From positions 61,378 through 125,377 of the forward strand of contig CAKUXV010000005.1 in the NCBI GenBank assembly GCA_934700895.1: DNA of 64,000 nt, in the 5' to 3' direction. Origin of the DNA: an uncultured Bacilli bacterium (lineage in GTDB: Bacteria > Bacillota_I > Bacilli_A > RFN20 > CAG-826). Each line of letters begins with the position of its first letter. Position 1 is the first letter of the stretch. This document shows, piece by piece, positions 8,547 to 16,811 of the stretch. The notes under the pieces are model-generated. The model made no database searches and had not been told where the DNA came from. It saw only the letters and a program-made list of their open reading frames with translations. Position numbers and translations under genes: made by a program.

Positions 8547-8573
8547 CAAAAAAGGCTAGGTTTCCCCAGCCTT
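8547..8573 (-). terminator. Terminator of the SPFH cassette
   Basis: Minus strand AAGGCT-GG, GAAA-type loop, CC-AGCCTT hairpin followed by six Ts, shortly after the stop of the last cassette gene at 8589. Confidence 0.75.
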
Positions 8574-8588
8574 CCTTGTTGCGTTTGA

Positions 8589-8897
8589 TTATTTTCCTTC
8601 AGGCGGAACCAAATCCCACGCCGGGAATCCTTTTGCGTAGGTGGAGAAATCCTCCGAAGCAGCAATCGCTTCCTTGGCTTTCTTCATCTCTTCATCAAAG
8701 GATTCAGCATCAACGCCAAATTCGGCATCAAGGTCCATTTCGTCGTCAACGGGGGCGACTTCGACCTCTTCCTCAACAGGAGCCACCTCAACCTCTTCTT
8801 CAATTTCGGGGGCCACTTCGACTTCAGTTTCCTCCTCCACCGGGGCTACTTCAACTTCTTCCTCGATCTCAGGGGTTACTTTTTCTTTTTTAGCCAT
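8589..8897 (-). CDS. Small acidic repeat protein
   Basis: A 102-residue strongly acidic protein. Residues about 8-70 consist of imperfect repeats of E-E-V-E-V-A-P-V/E and E-E-E, with almost no basic residues. The C-terminal third (about 71-102) is less repetitive and ends with a Trp/Pro-containing stretch (FPAWDLVPPEGK). GAGGAGGTAA provides a strong ribosome site. It is the last gene of the SPFH/zinc-ribbon cassette and lies 20 bases after the coiled-coil gene. The repeats could form a flexible, charged tether or metal-binding tail, but that is speculative. No homolog is recognised. Confidence 0.75.
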   Translation of the reverse strand: MAKKEKVTPEIEEEVEVAPVEEETEVEVAPEIEEEVEVAPVEEEVEVAPVDDEMDLDAEFGVDAESFDEEMKKAKEAIAASEDFSTYAKGFPAWDLVPPEGK

Positions 8898-8917
8898 GAC
8901 GGTTTACCTCCTCATCC

Positions 8918-10657
8918 TTAAAAACTCAGCACTTCGCCGCCTTCTTTGGCTTGGAAGTCTTCGACAACTTTGTTGGCTTTATTGCGTCCAGCAAGAGCGG
9001 ATTCCAATAAATGGGCGGATTGTGCTTTCGTCTTGTCAAAGTACGAATTGACCGCGCGGCGATCGGCTTCGTTGCTCGCAATCATCGCCTTGTATTTCTT
9101 CCTACGGCTAATTCCAATGAATAATGGGAAGATAAATAGCGAGAAGCAGAACGCGATGTTGGAGCTCTTCTTCATAGCGATGGCGGCATCATCGGTGATT
9201 CGATTCAAGGTTGAAGTACGCTCGGTTTCATATTGTTTTTGAAGCGAAGCAACCAGTTCTTCCTTGTTTTCGCCGTTTTTGGTCTCGCCACACCAAGTAA
9301 AAGATTTGCCAGCAACGACTTTCGCCGGTTCTTCAATGGCAAGGTGGATGTTTTCGGGATAGGAATCTTTGTATTCGGTGATGAATTCGCCGAACGCTTC
9401 CACAATGTAGGGGCGCAGCAAATTCAAAGCCGTTTTCTTTTCGGAAGAGGAGGCGCTGTTATCGACAACGGAAAAACTAAGGCGTTGTGCAAAGTCGACA
9501 GGAAGGTCGGCATTCCGTTTACGGGCTTCCTCCAATTCGCGATTAGCACGGTCTTCATCACCCTTGAGTTCTTTTACGCGGGCAAGGAACTTTTCTTCTT
9601 CGCGAAGAGCGCATTCCTCCCCATCTTCGTAATTGGTGACAAGGCGCATCAACTGGTCATCAATGGCCGCCACAAGTGCCGCCATATCCGAAGGCTGGTT
9701 CTCGATATTGATAATATCTTGTTTGATGCCAGCGGCGGAGCCATTCTTGTCCGTTCTTTCCGAGGCATCAATGCGAGAAACATACCGTTCAATCTCTCGA
9801 TATTCGCGGCAAACCACCTTCAAAGACTGGTAATCTGCATCGCGCAACCCATCGGAATGGCTATCGAAATAATTCTTCCAGAAGGACTTTTGCTCTTCGG
9901 CAAAATTGGGGTTGCCATCCATTAATTCCTTCATCCATTGATTGATGTGGTCTTGACAGATGTGATCACGGTCTTTGCCGAAAACTCCATTTGCATAAGC
10001 GTCTACATATGCCACGATGGAGGTACGCATATCAAACGGATTCTGCATGGCAAAATAGTGGTCCAGCCATAAGAAACAAGTGTCTGTTCCTTCTTCTCCG
10101 TTGGAAATACGGCCCGCATTGACGCGGCGTGTAATCAAAGCAAAGAGCAAATAGGTTTTTTCCGCATCGCGCTTGATAGCTTCTTTCACCGCGCGTTCCG
10201 CTAGAGCTTTATCATCCGAAATCCAAGCAGCAAGGGCAATTAAAGCCGGAGCCAACCAGTATTTCGGAGCGGAAATCATCAACTGCTCCGTGCACTTGCT
10301 AATGGTGCTCTTGGTGATTAAACCAAGGTCGGTCGCTTGCAAAATGCCAAGCATGTATTCGCGAACCTGTTGATGGGTTCCAAACTTCTGTTCCAATTCT
10401 TGGCGAACGCGAATAACTTCGGTAATTGCGCGTTGCAAAGCAGCGGCCTTGCGCTGATCGTCTTCCATCTTTTGAAGGTGTTGTTGAACCTCCACGATGC
10501 GGTTACTGACTTCCTCGTAAACCGCCGTAAGTCGATTGTCGACTGCAACGACATTGCGATTAACGTTATTTACGTTGTCATTGACTGTCGACAAATTGCT
10601 ATTGACCGTATTAATCGCGCTAATAATCGGACTAAGGTCAATGTATCCGTCTGCCAT
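8918..10657 (-). CDS. Coiled-coil membrane-anchored protein of SPFH cassette
   Basis: A 579-residue protein of unknown function. The N-terminus (residues 10-60) has an Asn/Val-rich heptad pattern (TVNSNLSTVNDNVNNVN), giving a long coiled coil to about residue 95. The middle (95-300) is alpha-helical and includes a hydrophobic helix around residues 130-145. Residues 340-400 are a charged coiled coil. Near residue 515-535 a hydrophobic segment (CFSLFIFPLFIGI) followed by RRKKYK looks like a membrane anchor, and another helical stretch ends the protein. The start is placed at 10657 with AAGGAAGGAG upstream; an earlier in-frame start at 10684 overlaps the previous gene and lacks a site. Context suggests a structural partner of the SPFH protein. 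Confidence 0.75.
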   Translation of the reverse strand: MADGYIDLSPIISAINTVNSNLSTVNDNVNNVNRNVVAVDNRLTAVYEEVSNRIVEVQQHLQKMEDDQRKAAALQRAITEVIRVRQELEQKFGTHQQVREYMLGILQATDLGLITKSTISKCTEQLMISAPKYWLAPALIALAAWISDDKALAERAVKEAIKRDAEKTYLLFALITRRVNAGRISNGEEGTDTCFLWLDHYFAMQNPFDMRTSIVAYVDAYANGVFGKDRDHICQDHINQWMKELMDGNPNFAEEQKSFWKNYFDSHSDGLRDADYQSLKVVCREYREIERYVSRIDASERTDKNGSAAGIKQDIINIENQPSDMAALVAAIDDQLMRLVTNYEDGEECALREEEKFLARVKELKGDEDRANRELEEARKRNADLPVDFAQRLSFSVVDNSASSSEKKTALNLLRPYIVEAFGEFITEYKDSYPENIHLAIEEPAKVVAGKSFTWCGETKNGENKEELVASLQKQYETERTSTLNRITDDAAIAMKKSSNIAFCFSLFIFPLFIGISRRKKYKAMIASNEADRRAVNSYFDKTKAQSAHLLESALAGRNKANKVVEDFQAKEGGEVLSF

Positions 10658-10677
10658 ATTCTCCTTCCTTTCTGCTT

Positions 10678-11487
10678 TTAGCAATTCATGGCTTTTTCGT
10701 AAGTAGAGCGTGTGGATTCGTACGCTAGATGGAACTTATTTCTAAGAGCGTCGTCTTGGATGGAGTCTAGGATTCTTCCAATGGGCAAAACGTACTCTTC
10801 ATAGATGCGCTTACATTTCGTTTTTAAAAAGAACTGTCCCGTTTTTAACGGCGAGTCCGGATTCTTTTTTATCGATGCGTACAACGCATACCATGTCTTA
10901 GGAATGGAGGTTCGGCGGGTGATGGCCAAATACACTTCCGCCATTGATGGGGTCAGCCAATTAGTCGACATGCGGTTCATAATGAGGAGTGGGGAGAACC
11001 CTTCGACAAATTCAGCCAACTCTTTTGGGTCATCGTATTCGGAGAACTTCTTGAGAATCGCCTCTTCAAAATCCATAAGACGAACCATCGTTTTACGAAT
11101 CAGTTTTTTTAGCATTTCCTCTTCTTCGATATCGAATTCCGCATAAGGGAAAACGTCCTCGAAATATTTATTCATGAGGGACGACGCACGAGTTTCTGCG
11201 TGGAAAGCTTTGTAATAAGAGGTAATAAACAAAGCGCCAGCATGCCCCTGAACCATTGTCAGAGCGGATTCGGCCAAGCGATTTGCCATTTCATACGAAT
11301 TGTTGCAAAAAGCTTCGGTTGCCTGTTCCAAAGCAACGACCGCGCTTGGACTGGCGGAGCTATGCCGTTTCGGAAAAACAACCTCTAACCCACACCAAGG
11401 GCAGTGAGCCGTTCTTGTTTTAAAATCGATAAGTGACGCGGGGATTTCGCTGCCGCACCCCGTACATTTATAAGACTCACCTTCCAT
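10678..11487 (-). CDS. Zinc-ribbon helical protein of SPFH cassette
   Basis: A 269-residue protein with an N-terminal zinc ribbon of TFIIB/RPA12 type: CTGC near residue 8 and CPWC near residue 29. The remaining 230 residues are alpha-helical and may be TPR-like. They begin with an Ala-rich helix pair (AVVALEQATEAF, YEMANRLAESAL), and there are no membrane segments. The ATG lies four bases after the stop of the upstream membrane-protein gene and has only a weak ribosome site, so translational coupling is likely. The downstream gene begins 20 bases after this stop. Function unknown; zinc-ribbon proteins next to SPFH genes recall the YdjG-YdjI neighbourhood of Bacillus. Confidence 0.78.
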   Translation of the reverse strand: MEGESYKCTGCGSEIPASLIDFKTRTAHCPWCGLEVVFPKRHSSASPSAVVALEQATEAFCNNSYEMANRLAESALTMVQGHAGALFITSYYKAFHAETRASSLMNKYFEDVFPYAEFDIEEEEMLKKLIRKTMVRLMDFEEAILKKFSEYDDPKELAEFVEGFSPLLIMNRMSTNWLTPSMAEVYLAITRRTSIPKTWYALYASIKKNPDSPLKTGQFFLKTKCKRIYEEYVLPIGRILDSIQDDALRNKFHLAYESTRSTYEKAMNC

Positions 11488-11490
11488 AAA

Positions 11491-12189
11491 TTAACGCATC
11501 GCCATTAGAAGCTGATTGCGAGTTTTTAGAATTCCTTCCGCAACTCGAATCGCCTTTAGAACCGTCTCTTTGTCCGACCCAGCCTTCAAAAGAGACTTAA
11601 TAGCAATGATTTGCTCATCAAGTTCTTTTTCCATTTCTTTTGTCGCCTCAGAACTTGCGGTGGAAGAGCAATCAATATCCTCGCGGAACTTCTTCAAAGC
11701 CGTAAGAATTTCAGCATCATCCGTTAAATTGAATAGACCCGTAACGTTAACGGAAACGGTGCGCCAATCACGCATTCTCGTTTCGCGAGCAACCGTATTG
11801 TCATCAACACGTGAAAGATGTTTATAAGCGATAAGCATAGCCGCCAAATAAACAAATAGAACAATGGCGTTGAGCACCAAAGGCCAAACAAAATTCTCCG
11901 AATTAACGGCCATAACAATAATATTGATCAAAATGGATAGCCCCAAAAACGCAGTCGTTACGATGAAAATTAACGAAAAGGAAGCAATCACGTTCTTGTT
12001 TTTAACCGGGATAAACGTCACAGCTCCAACAACCACAAATGCAGTTGTCAGGAACCCATAGGCCACCCAAAGGCCTGCGTGTAACGCATCCATGTGTTGT
12101 CCCGCAATTGCCCAAAAAACGACGTTAAAGAGAGCTAAGCCAATAATAACGAGGAGGAGAGGAACTCTCGAAGTAAGAAATTTTTTCAT
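11491..12189 (-). CDS. Membrane protein of SPFH cassette
   Basis: A 232-residue protein with four predicted membrane helices at about residues 8-30, 38-60, 70-95 and 100-125, followed by a soluble, acidic helical domain of about 105 residues. That domain ends in a pattern of Glu/Lys heptads (KEMEKELDEQIIAIKSLL) that could pair with the cassette's coiled-coil protein. The start at 12189 is chosen because AAAGGAAA lies upstream and residues MKKFLTSRVP form a proper N-region; the longer in-frame version overlaps the SPFH gene end. There are no zinc ligands. It may be the membrane receptor for the SPFH protein, by analogy with YdjH of Bacillus (inference). Confidence 0.75.
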   Translation of the reverse strand: MKKFLTSRVPLLLVIIGLALFNVVFWAIAGQHMDALHAGLWVAYGFLTTAFVVVGAVTFIPVKNKNVIASFSLIFIVTTAFLGLSILINIIVMAVNSENFVWPLVLNAIVLFVYLAAMLIAYKHLSRVDDNTVARETRMRDWRTVSVNVTGLFNLTDDAEILTALKKFREDIDCSSTASSEATKEMEKELDEQIIAIKSLLKAGSDKETVLKAIRVAEGILKTRNQLLMAMR

Positions 12190-12208
12190 AGGGTTATTTC
12201 CTTTCTTT

Positions 12209-13411
12209 TTATTCCGTTTTGGTTCCACATTCAGGACAGAATTTTGCCCCGGGAGCCAATTCGTGGCCACAATTGGAGCACACCTTTGTTAATTTTTCTC
12301 CGCAGTTGGGGCAGAATTTCGCGCCAGGGACGATTTCTCCGCCACATTTCGGACAAGTGACTGCCATTTTGTGGCCACAATTTGGACAGAATTTCGTACC
12401 GTTTTGGACTTCGGAACCACATTCAGGGCATTTTTTACCTGCGGGTTTTGTTTCCACTGCAGGCTGGTTCATGGACCCCATGACGTTTTGGGCCATGTTC
12501 CCCATGGTTCCACCCATGGCGCCACCGACTCCAACACCCATTCCTAAGCCCATACCCATGCCCATAAATTGGCCAGAGGTCGCTTCGTTTCCAGCTGCGG
12601 TCTTCATAACGTCGAAGCCCTTCTCTTGCTGATAGGTATATCCTTCTCGTTGACGCTTTCTTGCCATTGCCGCGGATTGAATATCAATGGAACGGGCCTT
12701 CTTCAAATCTTCCAAATCTTCGTCGGGCACATTAATCGTCACGAAAGAGAAGTTATCAATCGCTACGCCAAAGTCCGCAAAGAATGGGGTCAATTGCTCC
12801 TGCATGATGGAAGACAATTCCGCATAATGCGAAGCAACGGAGAGAATCCCGATTCCACGATCAATCATGATCTTTCCGAGATTATCGTTGAGACGTTCAA
12901 TGATTTTTCCACGCAAATACGCTGCCAAATCCTCTTTGGTGAAAACCGCACGAGTCCCATTAACCTTAGTAAAGAATTTGATGATATCCTTACCATCGTG
13001 ATCGTCATTATTTAAATGAGCCCCAAATAAACCCGCGGCGCGGACGTGCAAAATCATTCCGTTTTGCGCATCTTCCATTTGGATGGGGTTTTGCGTCCCA
13101 AAACGAAGATCCTGTAACGTAACCAAATTAATGAAATAGACCGAGCAGGGGTAAGTGGATTTTCCCTTGCTGAAAAGACGTTGCAAACGATTGATGGAAT
13201 CAAACGGCGAGTTGTTGGATTCCTTCAAAACGTGGTGTCCAGGGGGAAGGGGGATAATTTCTCCTTCGTGCACAAATAGCGCCATTTGAGACGGAGCGAC
13301 GTTCAGCTGAGCGCAGGCCCCAAAATCTTCCTGCGGTCCTTTATAGACAATAATGTCGTTTTCCGCCGAGCTCTCCGGGGTATATTGAATGGCTTCAACA
13401 TTAATTCCCAT
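12209..13411 (-). CDS. SPFH (virion-core-like, YdjI-type) protein with zinc ribbons
   Basis: A 400-residue soluble SPFH-domain protein. Residues 20-270 match the YdjI/virion-core-protein type: an early VAPSQMALFVHEGEI, then LPPGHHVL and a C-terminal SPFH helix with SIDIQSAAMARKRQREGY. A Gly/Met-rich linker (residues about 285-325, repeats of GMGxG) leads to three zinc-ribbon pairs in the last 75 residues (CPEC...CPNC, CPKC...CPNC, CSNC...CPEC), where YdjI-type proteins commonly have one. It has no transmembrane helix and would assemble on the membrane through partners. AAGGAAAGG lies upstream of the ATG. In Bacillus the homologous system links the envelope-stress protein PspA to the membrane; no PspA gene is present here. 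Confidence 0.88.
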   Translation of the reverse strand: MGINVEAIQYTPESSAENDIIVYKGPQEDFGACAQLNVAPSQMALFVHEGEIIPLPPGHHVLKESNNSPFDSINRLQRLFSKGKSTYPCSVYFINLVTLQDLRFGTQNPIQMEDAQNGMILHVRAAGLFGAHLNNDDHDGKDIIKFFTKVNGTRAVFTKEDLAAYLRGKIIERLNDNLGKIMIDRGIGILSVASHYAELSSIMQEQLTPFFADFGVAIDNFSFVTINVPDEDLEDLKKARSIDIQSAAMARKRQREGYTYQQEKGFDVMKTAAGNEATSGQFMGMGMGLGMGVGVGGAMGGTMGNMAQNVMGSMNQPAVETKPAGKKCPECGSEVQNGTKFCPNCGHKMAVTCPKCGGEIVPGAKFCPNCGEKLTKVCSNCGHELAPGAKFCPECGTKTE

Positions 13412-13431
13412 AAGTTATACCTTTCCTTTCT

Positions 13432-13461
13432 TAAAATATAAAAAGTGGCTAAAAAGCCACT
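13432..13461 (-). terminator. Intra-cassette terminator or attenuator
   Basis: Minus strand AGTGGCT-TTTT-AGCCACT hairpin followed by TTTTTATATTTT, starting inside the stop codon of the 13461 gene and ending 20 bases before the SPFH gene. It should set the SPFH-gene mRNA level below that of the first gene, or the SPFH gene may have its own promoter. Confidence 0.7.
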
Positions 13462-14333
13462 CATTGAATCTTTTTTCTTTGTTGTCCGTGGAAAACTAAT
13501 CCAAGGATAAACGGAACACCAGCGAAGACAAGGAAGCAGAGAACCTGGGCGATGAACGAGTTCAACGACAGCATTTCCAAATTGTTCATCGTCACAAACA
13601 CCGTAACCATCAACGCAAGCAAAAGGGCGAAGTCGACCATCGCAAATATTAAGTGAACGGGCAGTTTGGGTTTTTTCTTGTTCTTGATACGTTCAACAAA
13701 ATGGTCAAAATCGCCGGCACCCATAGACTTCGCGCAACGAATGAGTCGAACAAGAGACAAAACGAACATCGTGATGCTTGCAAGAATTGCCCCCAGGAAC
13801 AGGAAGTTGATCATCGCAGAATTGACATAACTCGAAGCCATGGTAACAAAAGCAGAGCCAAGCATGAAGGCGGCCGGCGCGAACACAAGGGTGGCGATCG
13901 CCGCCACCATGCCAAAGGTGTAATACGGTTTCTTTTTGCCCTTTAGTTCATTTTGCTTAGCTTCTTCCGCCGCTCTTAAGGCCGCTTCTTCCGCTTCGAC
14001 TTTTTCCTGTTCGCGACGCAAGACGATTTCATGGATTTCCGATAGCACTTCATCAGTATCGCGTTCGACGTTCTCAACGATTATCTTCTTCACTTCTTCA
14101 TCGTCGATTACGTCTTCAGGATACGATTCGCGATATTTAGCCATGGCGGGCTTAACCACCATCATCAAGGCAATGTCACTTCGAGGCTTTGCCGCCGGGT
14201 CAGGCGAGACGGGCTTTGCAGGATTGGGTTTCGCCTCCTCCGGTTTTTTCCACTTAAATTTGGCACCGCAACTCGAGCAACGCTCGGGTTGCCCTTCGAT
14301 AAGGGTCCCGCATTTTGGACATTTGAACTTCAT
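13461..14333 (-). CDS. Zinc-ribbon membrane protein, first gene of SPFH cassette
   Basis: A 290-residue protein. It opens with a zinc ribbon (CPKC at 5-8, CSSC at 19-22) and a Pro/Lys/Ala linker (about 30-50). A helical, strongly charged region (about 55-130, including DVIDDEEVKKIIVENVERDTDEV and an E/A-rich coiled coil) follows. Four membrane helices come next, at about 140-165, 172-198, 225-250 and 258-282. It therefore combines a cytosolic zinc ribbon with a four-helix membrane domain, as in YdjG-like proteins. AAGGA precedes the ATG. A run of ten Gs lies about 43 bases upstream, inside the likely promoter. A strong hairpin follows the stop. Confidence 0.8.
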   Translation of the reverse strand: MKFKCPKCGTLIEGQPERCSSCGAKFKWKKPEEAKPNPAKPVSPDPAAKPRSDIALMMVVKPAMAKYRESYPEDVIDDEEVKKIIVENVERDTDEVLSEIHEIVLRREQEKVEAEEAALRAAEEAKQNELKGKKKPYYTFGMVAAIATLVFAPAAFMLGSAFVTMASSYVNSAMINFLFLGAILASITMFVLSLVRLIRCAKSMGAGDFDHFVERIKNKKKPKLPVHLIFAMVDFALLLALMVTVFVTMNNLEMLSLNSFIAQVLCFLVFAGVPFILGLVFHGQQRKKIQ

Positions 14334-14368
14334 TGTTAAAATCCTTGTCGTTTGTAAAAGTTTTTTAA

Positions 14369-14399
14369 ATCATAACCCCCCCCCCGAACAAAAATGCAA
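14369..14399 (-). promoter_or_regulatory. Candidate phase-variable promoter with G10 tract
   Basis: Minus strand: a weak -35 (TTGCAT, 14394-14399), then a 19-base spacer that contains ten consecutive Gs (C10 at 14376-14385 on the plus strand), then TATGAT (14369-14374). The gene ATG is at 14333 with its own ribosome site. Two fewer Gs would give the optimal 17-base spacer. The tract is seen directly; the promoter assignment is inference. Confidence 0.5.
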
Positions 14400-14464
14400 T
14401 AAGTTTCGACAGCATCGAACAATTTCCATTATTTGAAATTAAAAACGTCAAAATTTTTCAACAA

Positions 14465-14498
14465 CAAAAAAATCCCTTCAGATTGCTCCAAAGGGATT
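14465..14498 (-). terminator. Terminator of serS transcription unit
   Basis: Minus strand AATCCCTT, 12-base loop, AAGGGATT followed by Ts, immediately after the serS stop. Confidence 0.85.
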
Positions 14499-14517
14499 AC
14501 AATTGACAAAATTTTTC

Positions 14518-15798
14518 TTATTTTTTAATCGGCTTTAAGACTTCAATGCCACCCATGTATTTGCGAAGAACTTCCGGAACAATGACAGAGCCGTCGGCTT
14601 GCTGATATTGCTCCAAAAGAGCCGGGAAGACGCGGGAGGTGGCAAGGCCAGATCCGTTAAGTGTATGGCAGAATTTGGTCTTTCCGTCCGCATCGCGATA
14701 ACGCATCATGCCACGACGGGCTTGATAATCGCGGGCGTTGGAGACGCTGGAAACCTCTTTGTAGATGTGCATCGAGGGAATCCAAACTTCAATGTCGTAG
14801 GTACGAGCCATCGAATGGGAGCAATCTCCCGCCGCCAATTTGTCGATTTGATAGGTTAATCCAAGCCCTTCGACGAGTTTTTGGGCCTTCTTGACCATTT
14901 CTTCGAAAGCGGCGTCGCTGCCTTCTTGGGTCGTGTATTGAACCATTTCGACCTTGTTGAATTGATACCCGCGAATCATGCCACGTTCTTCGGTGCGGTA
15001 AGAACCCGCTTCCTTGCGGTAGCAGGGGGTATAGGCGAAATACTTTCTCGGGAGCTCGTTAAGCGGGAGGATTTCATCGCGGTGAAGGTTCACAAGAGCC
15101 GTTTCGGCGGTCGGGAGGATGAATTTGCGCGGCTCCACGCCTTCAAGCCAGAAAACATCCTCTTGGAATTTTGGGAATTGTCCCGCAGTGTATCCAGATT
15201 CGTAGTTTAGAATATGGGGAGGAAGAATCATTTCGTAGCCGTCAGCGAGGTGGTTTTCAATGAAATAATTGAGCAACGCCCATTCCAAGCGAGCGCCAAG
15301 GTTCGTATAAACCCAAGTGCCGGTTCCGCTGATTTTAGCAGCGCGCTTGTAGTCGATGAGGCCAAGGCTTTCCGCCAAGGCGACGTGATCTTTTGGGGTA
15401 AAATCGAACTTTTGCTCTTCGCCGAAGTGATAAATGGGGTGGTTGTTTTCTTTGCCGCCACCCACCAAATCGGGGTCCGGAAGGTTTGGAAGGACTTCAA
15501 CGAGCGAAGTGATTTCCGATTCGACTTTCTTCAGTTCGGCTTCATCTTCCTTATTCGCCGCGCCGAGTTCTTTGACCTTGGCGAAGATGGCTTTGACGTC
15601 ACCGCCCTCTTTCTTAATTTGAGGAACGCTCGCGGAAAGACGATTCTGTTCCGCTTTGTTCGCTTCAACGACCTTAAGCAATTCTAAGCGTTTCGCGCTC
15701 AATTCCTGAATGGGCTTTGGATCAAAGTCCCAAAGTTTCTTTTTTAGTGCCGCGACGACCTCGTCGGGTTTTTCCAGAATCAATTTGACATCCAACAT
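14518..15798 (-). CDS. serS: Seryl-tRNA synthetase
   Basis: A 426-residue class II aminoacyl-tRNA synthetase that charges tRNA-Ser. The N-terminal 100 residues form the tRNA-binding coiled-coil arm (MLDVKLILEKPDEV start, then long Lys/Glu helices). Motif 2 is in CYRKEAGSYRTEERGMIRGYQF, with HQF-like FNKVEMV, and motif 3 is LNGSGLATSRVFPALLE. Length is normal for the family. AAGGAG eight bases upstream sets the ATG. It lies 14 bases after the glycosyltransferase gene and ends the yaaA-recF-gyrB-gyrA unit, with a strong terminator behind it; the short gap excludes a T-box leader. Confidence 0.97.
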   Translation of the reverse strand: MLDVKLILEKPDEVVAALKKKLWDFDPKPIQELSAKRLELLKVVEANKAEQNRLSASVPQIKKEGGDVKAIFAKVKELGAANKEDEAELKKVESEITSLVEVLPNLPDPDLVGGGKENNHPIYHFGEEQKFDFTPKDHVALAESLGLIDYKRAAKISGTGTWVYTNLGARLEWALLNYFIENHLADGYEMILPPHILNYESGYTAGQFPKFQEDVFWLEGVEPRKFILPTAETALVNLHRDEILPLNELPRKYFAYTPCYRKEAGSYRTEERGMIRGYQFNKVEMVQYTTQEGSDAAFEEMVKKAQKLVEGLGLTYQIDKLAAGDCSHSMARTYDIEVWIPSMHIYKEVSSVSNARDYQARRGMMRYRDADGKTKFCHTLNGSGLATSRVFPALLEQYQQADGSVIVPEVLRKYMGGIEVLKPIKK

Positions 15799-15812
15799 GG
15801 GGGATACTCCTT

Positions 15813-16811
15813 TTAACGATTTAGAAGCGAGGCGTAGAGCTCTTTCAATCGCTTTGCGCCCGTTTGAAGCGAATGGCGTTCCGCCATCGCATACGCAGGA
15901 ATTATAGTGCTTTTTGCCTCTTTCGAGTATAAGGAACGAAGATAATGTGCAATCGAGCCGATACTATCGAAGACAAATCCCGTTTTATCCGGGACCAAAA
16001 GGTCATTCAACGGATTTTTATGGAGAGCGACCACTTGGGTCTTGGTCGCAAACGCATCCAGAACAAACGCCCCATCTGGATGAACCGCATCCAAAGCTAG
16101 GAAGGCATCCGCTCGATACAAGGCGCTACGGAACACATCGTCTTGAACCAACGATTCAAAATGCAGGTTCGCGGGGCACTTTCTCGAATAAGAGGCAATC
16201 AGCCAACGGGGATTATGCCGCTTAAACGATCCAAAGAAATAGAAATCGAGTTCCGGGCAGCAAGAAGCGATGTTTTTCATCGCGTTGATGATATAGCGAT
16301 CTTCGTAGCAGCCTGCAGACAAAACGATTTTCCTTTCGTCGCGAATCGAGAAATATCGAGGGAAGATGTCCTTTTCGGCACCCAAATTGTCGAAACGCCG
16401 CAAATTGACGCACGGTTCGTGAATCTCGATTCGGCTTTTTAACCCTTGCTCTTTGCAAAGGGTTTTCATGGCTTCGTTGGGAACCAAAACAAGGTCGGCC
16501 CGATTCAGGAATCGCATCGCCCGCGACGTAATCGTCGGGGTTTTGGGCTTTTTGGGGTCCAAAAAAGAAGCATAAGGGTCATTCTCCGCATAAAAAGCGG
16601 AGACGACAATGGGGATAGAATGCCAGGCGGCATCCACAGCCATCGCATCATCGCGTGGGGTAAGAAAATGGGCGATATCGGGCTCGGCGAAAATGTCGTC
16701 GATCCACGTAACGCCCGCTTCCTCGCATTCGCCTTTGAGGACTTTCCGCAAGCGGGAGCCCTCAAAGGTTTCGCGACTCAATGCTGTTTTATAGTGAATG
16801 AATACCCTCAT
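15813..16811 (-). CDS. Glycosyltransferase, GT-B fold
   Basis: A 332-residue protein resembling family 4 glycosyltransferases. The N-terminal half holds a short Rossmann region (VFIHYKTALSRE start; FAEPDIAHFLTP; VVSAFYAEND). The C-terminal half opens with VLSAGCYEDRY and contains HFESLVQDDVFRSALYRADAFLALD and the donor-sugar motif region DGAFVLDAFATKTQVVALH, comparable with the E-x7-E loop. Fold and class are reasonable; donor and acceptor are unknown. The ATG overlaps the gyrA TGA (a GTG one codon earlier is possible), so it is translationally coupled to gyrA. With the glycolipid-type transferases near 59-61 kb it may belong to membrane glycolipid synthesis. Confidence 0.7.
   Translation of the reverse strand: MRVFIHYKTALSRETFEGSRLRKVLKGECEEAGVTWIDDIFAEPDIAHFLTPRDDAMAVDAAWHSIPIVVSAFYAENDPYASFLDPKKPKTPTITSRAMRFLNRADLVLVPNEAMKTLCKEQGLKSRIEIHEPCVNLRRFDNLGAEKDIFPRYFSIRDERKIVLSAGCYEDRYIINAMKNIASCCPELDFYFFGSFKRHNPRWLIASYSRKCPANLHFESLVQDDVFRSALYRADAFLALDAVHPDGAFVLDAFATKTQVVALHKNPLNDLLVPDKTGFVFDSIGSIAHYLRSLYSKEAKSTIIPAYAMAERHSLQTGAKRLKELYASLLNR

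Noticed and set aside
9233..9925. A 230-codon plus-strand frame opposite the coiled-coil gene
   Set aside because: The minus-strand frame is longer, has a ribosome site, and fits the cassette; the plus frame has neither.
15799..15812. T-box leader for serS
   Set aside because: Only 14 bases separate serS from the upstream coding region.
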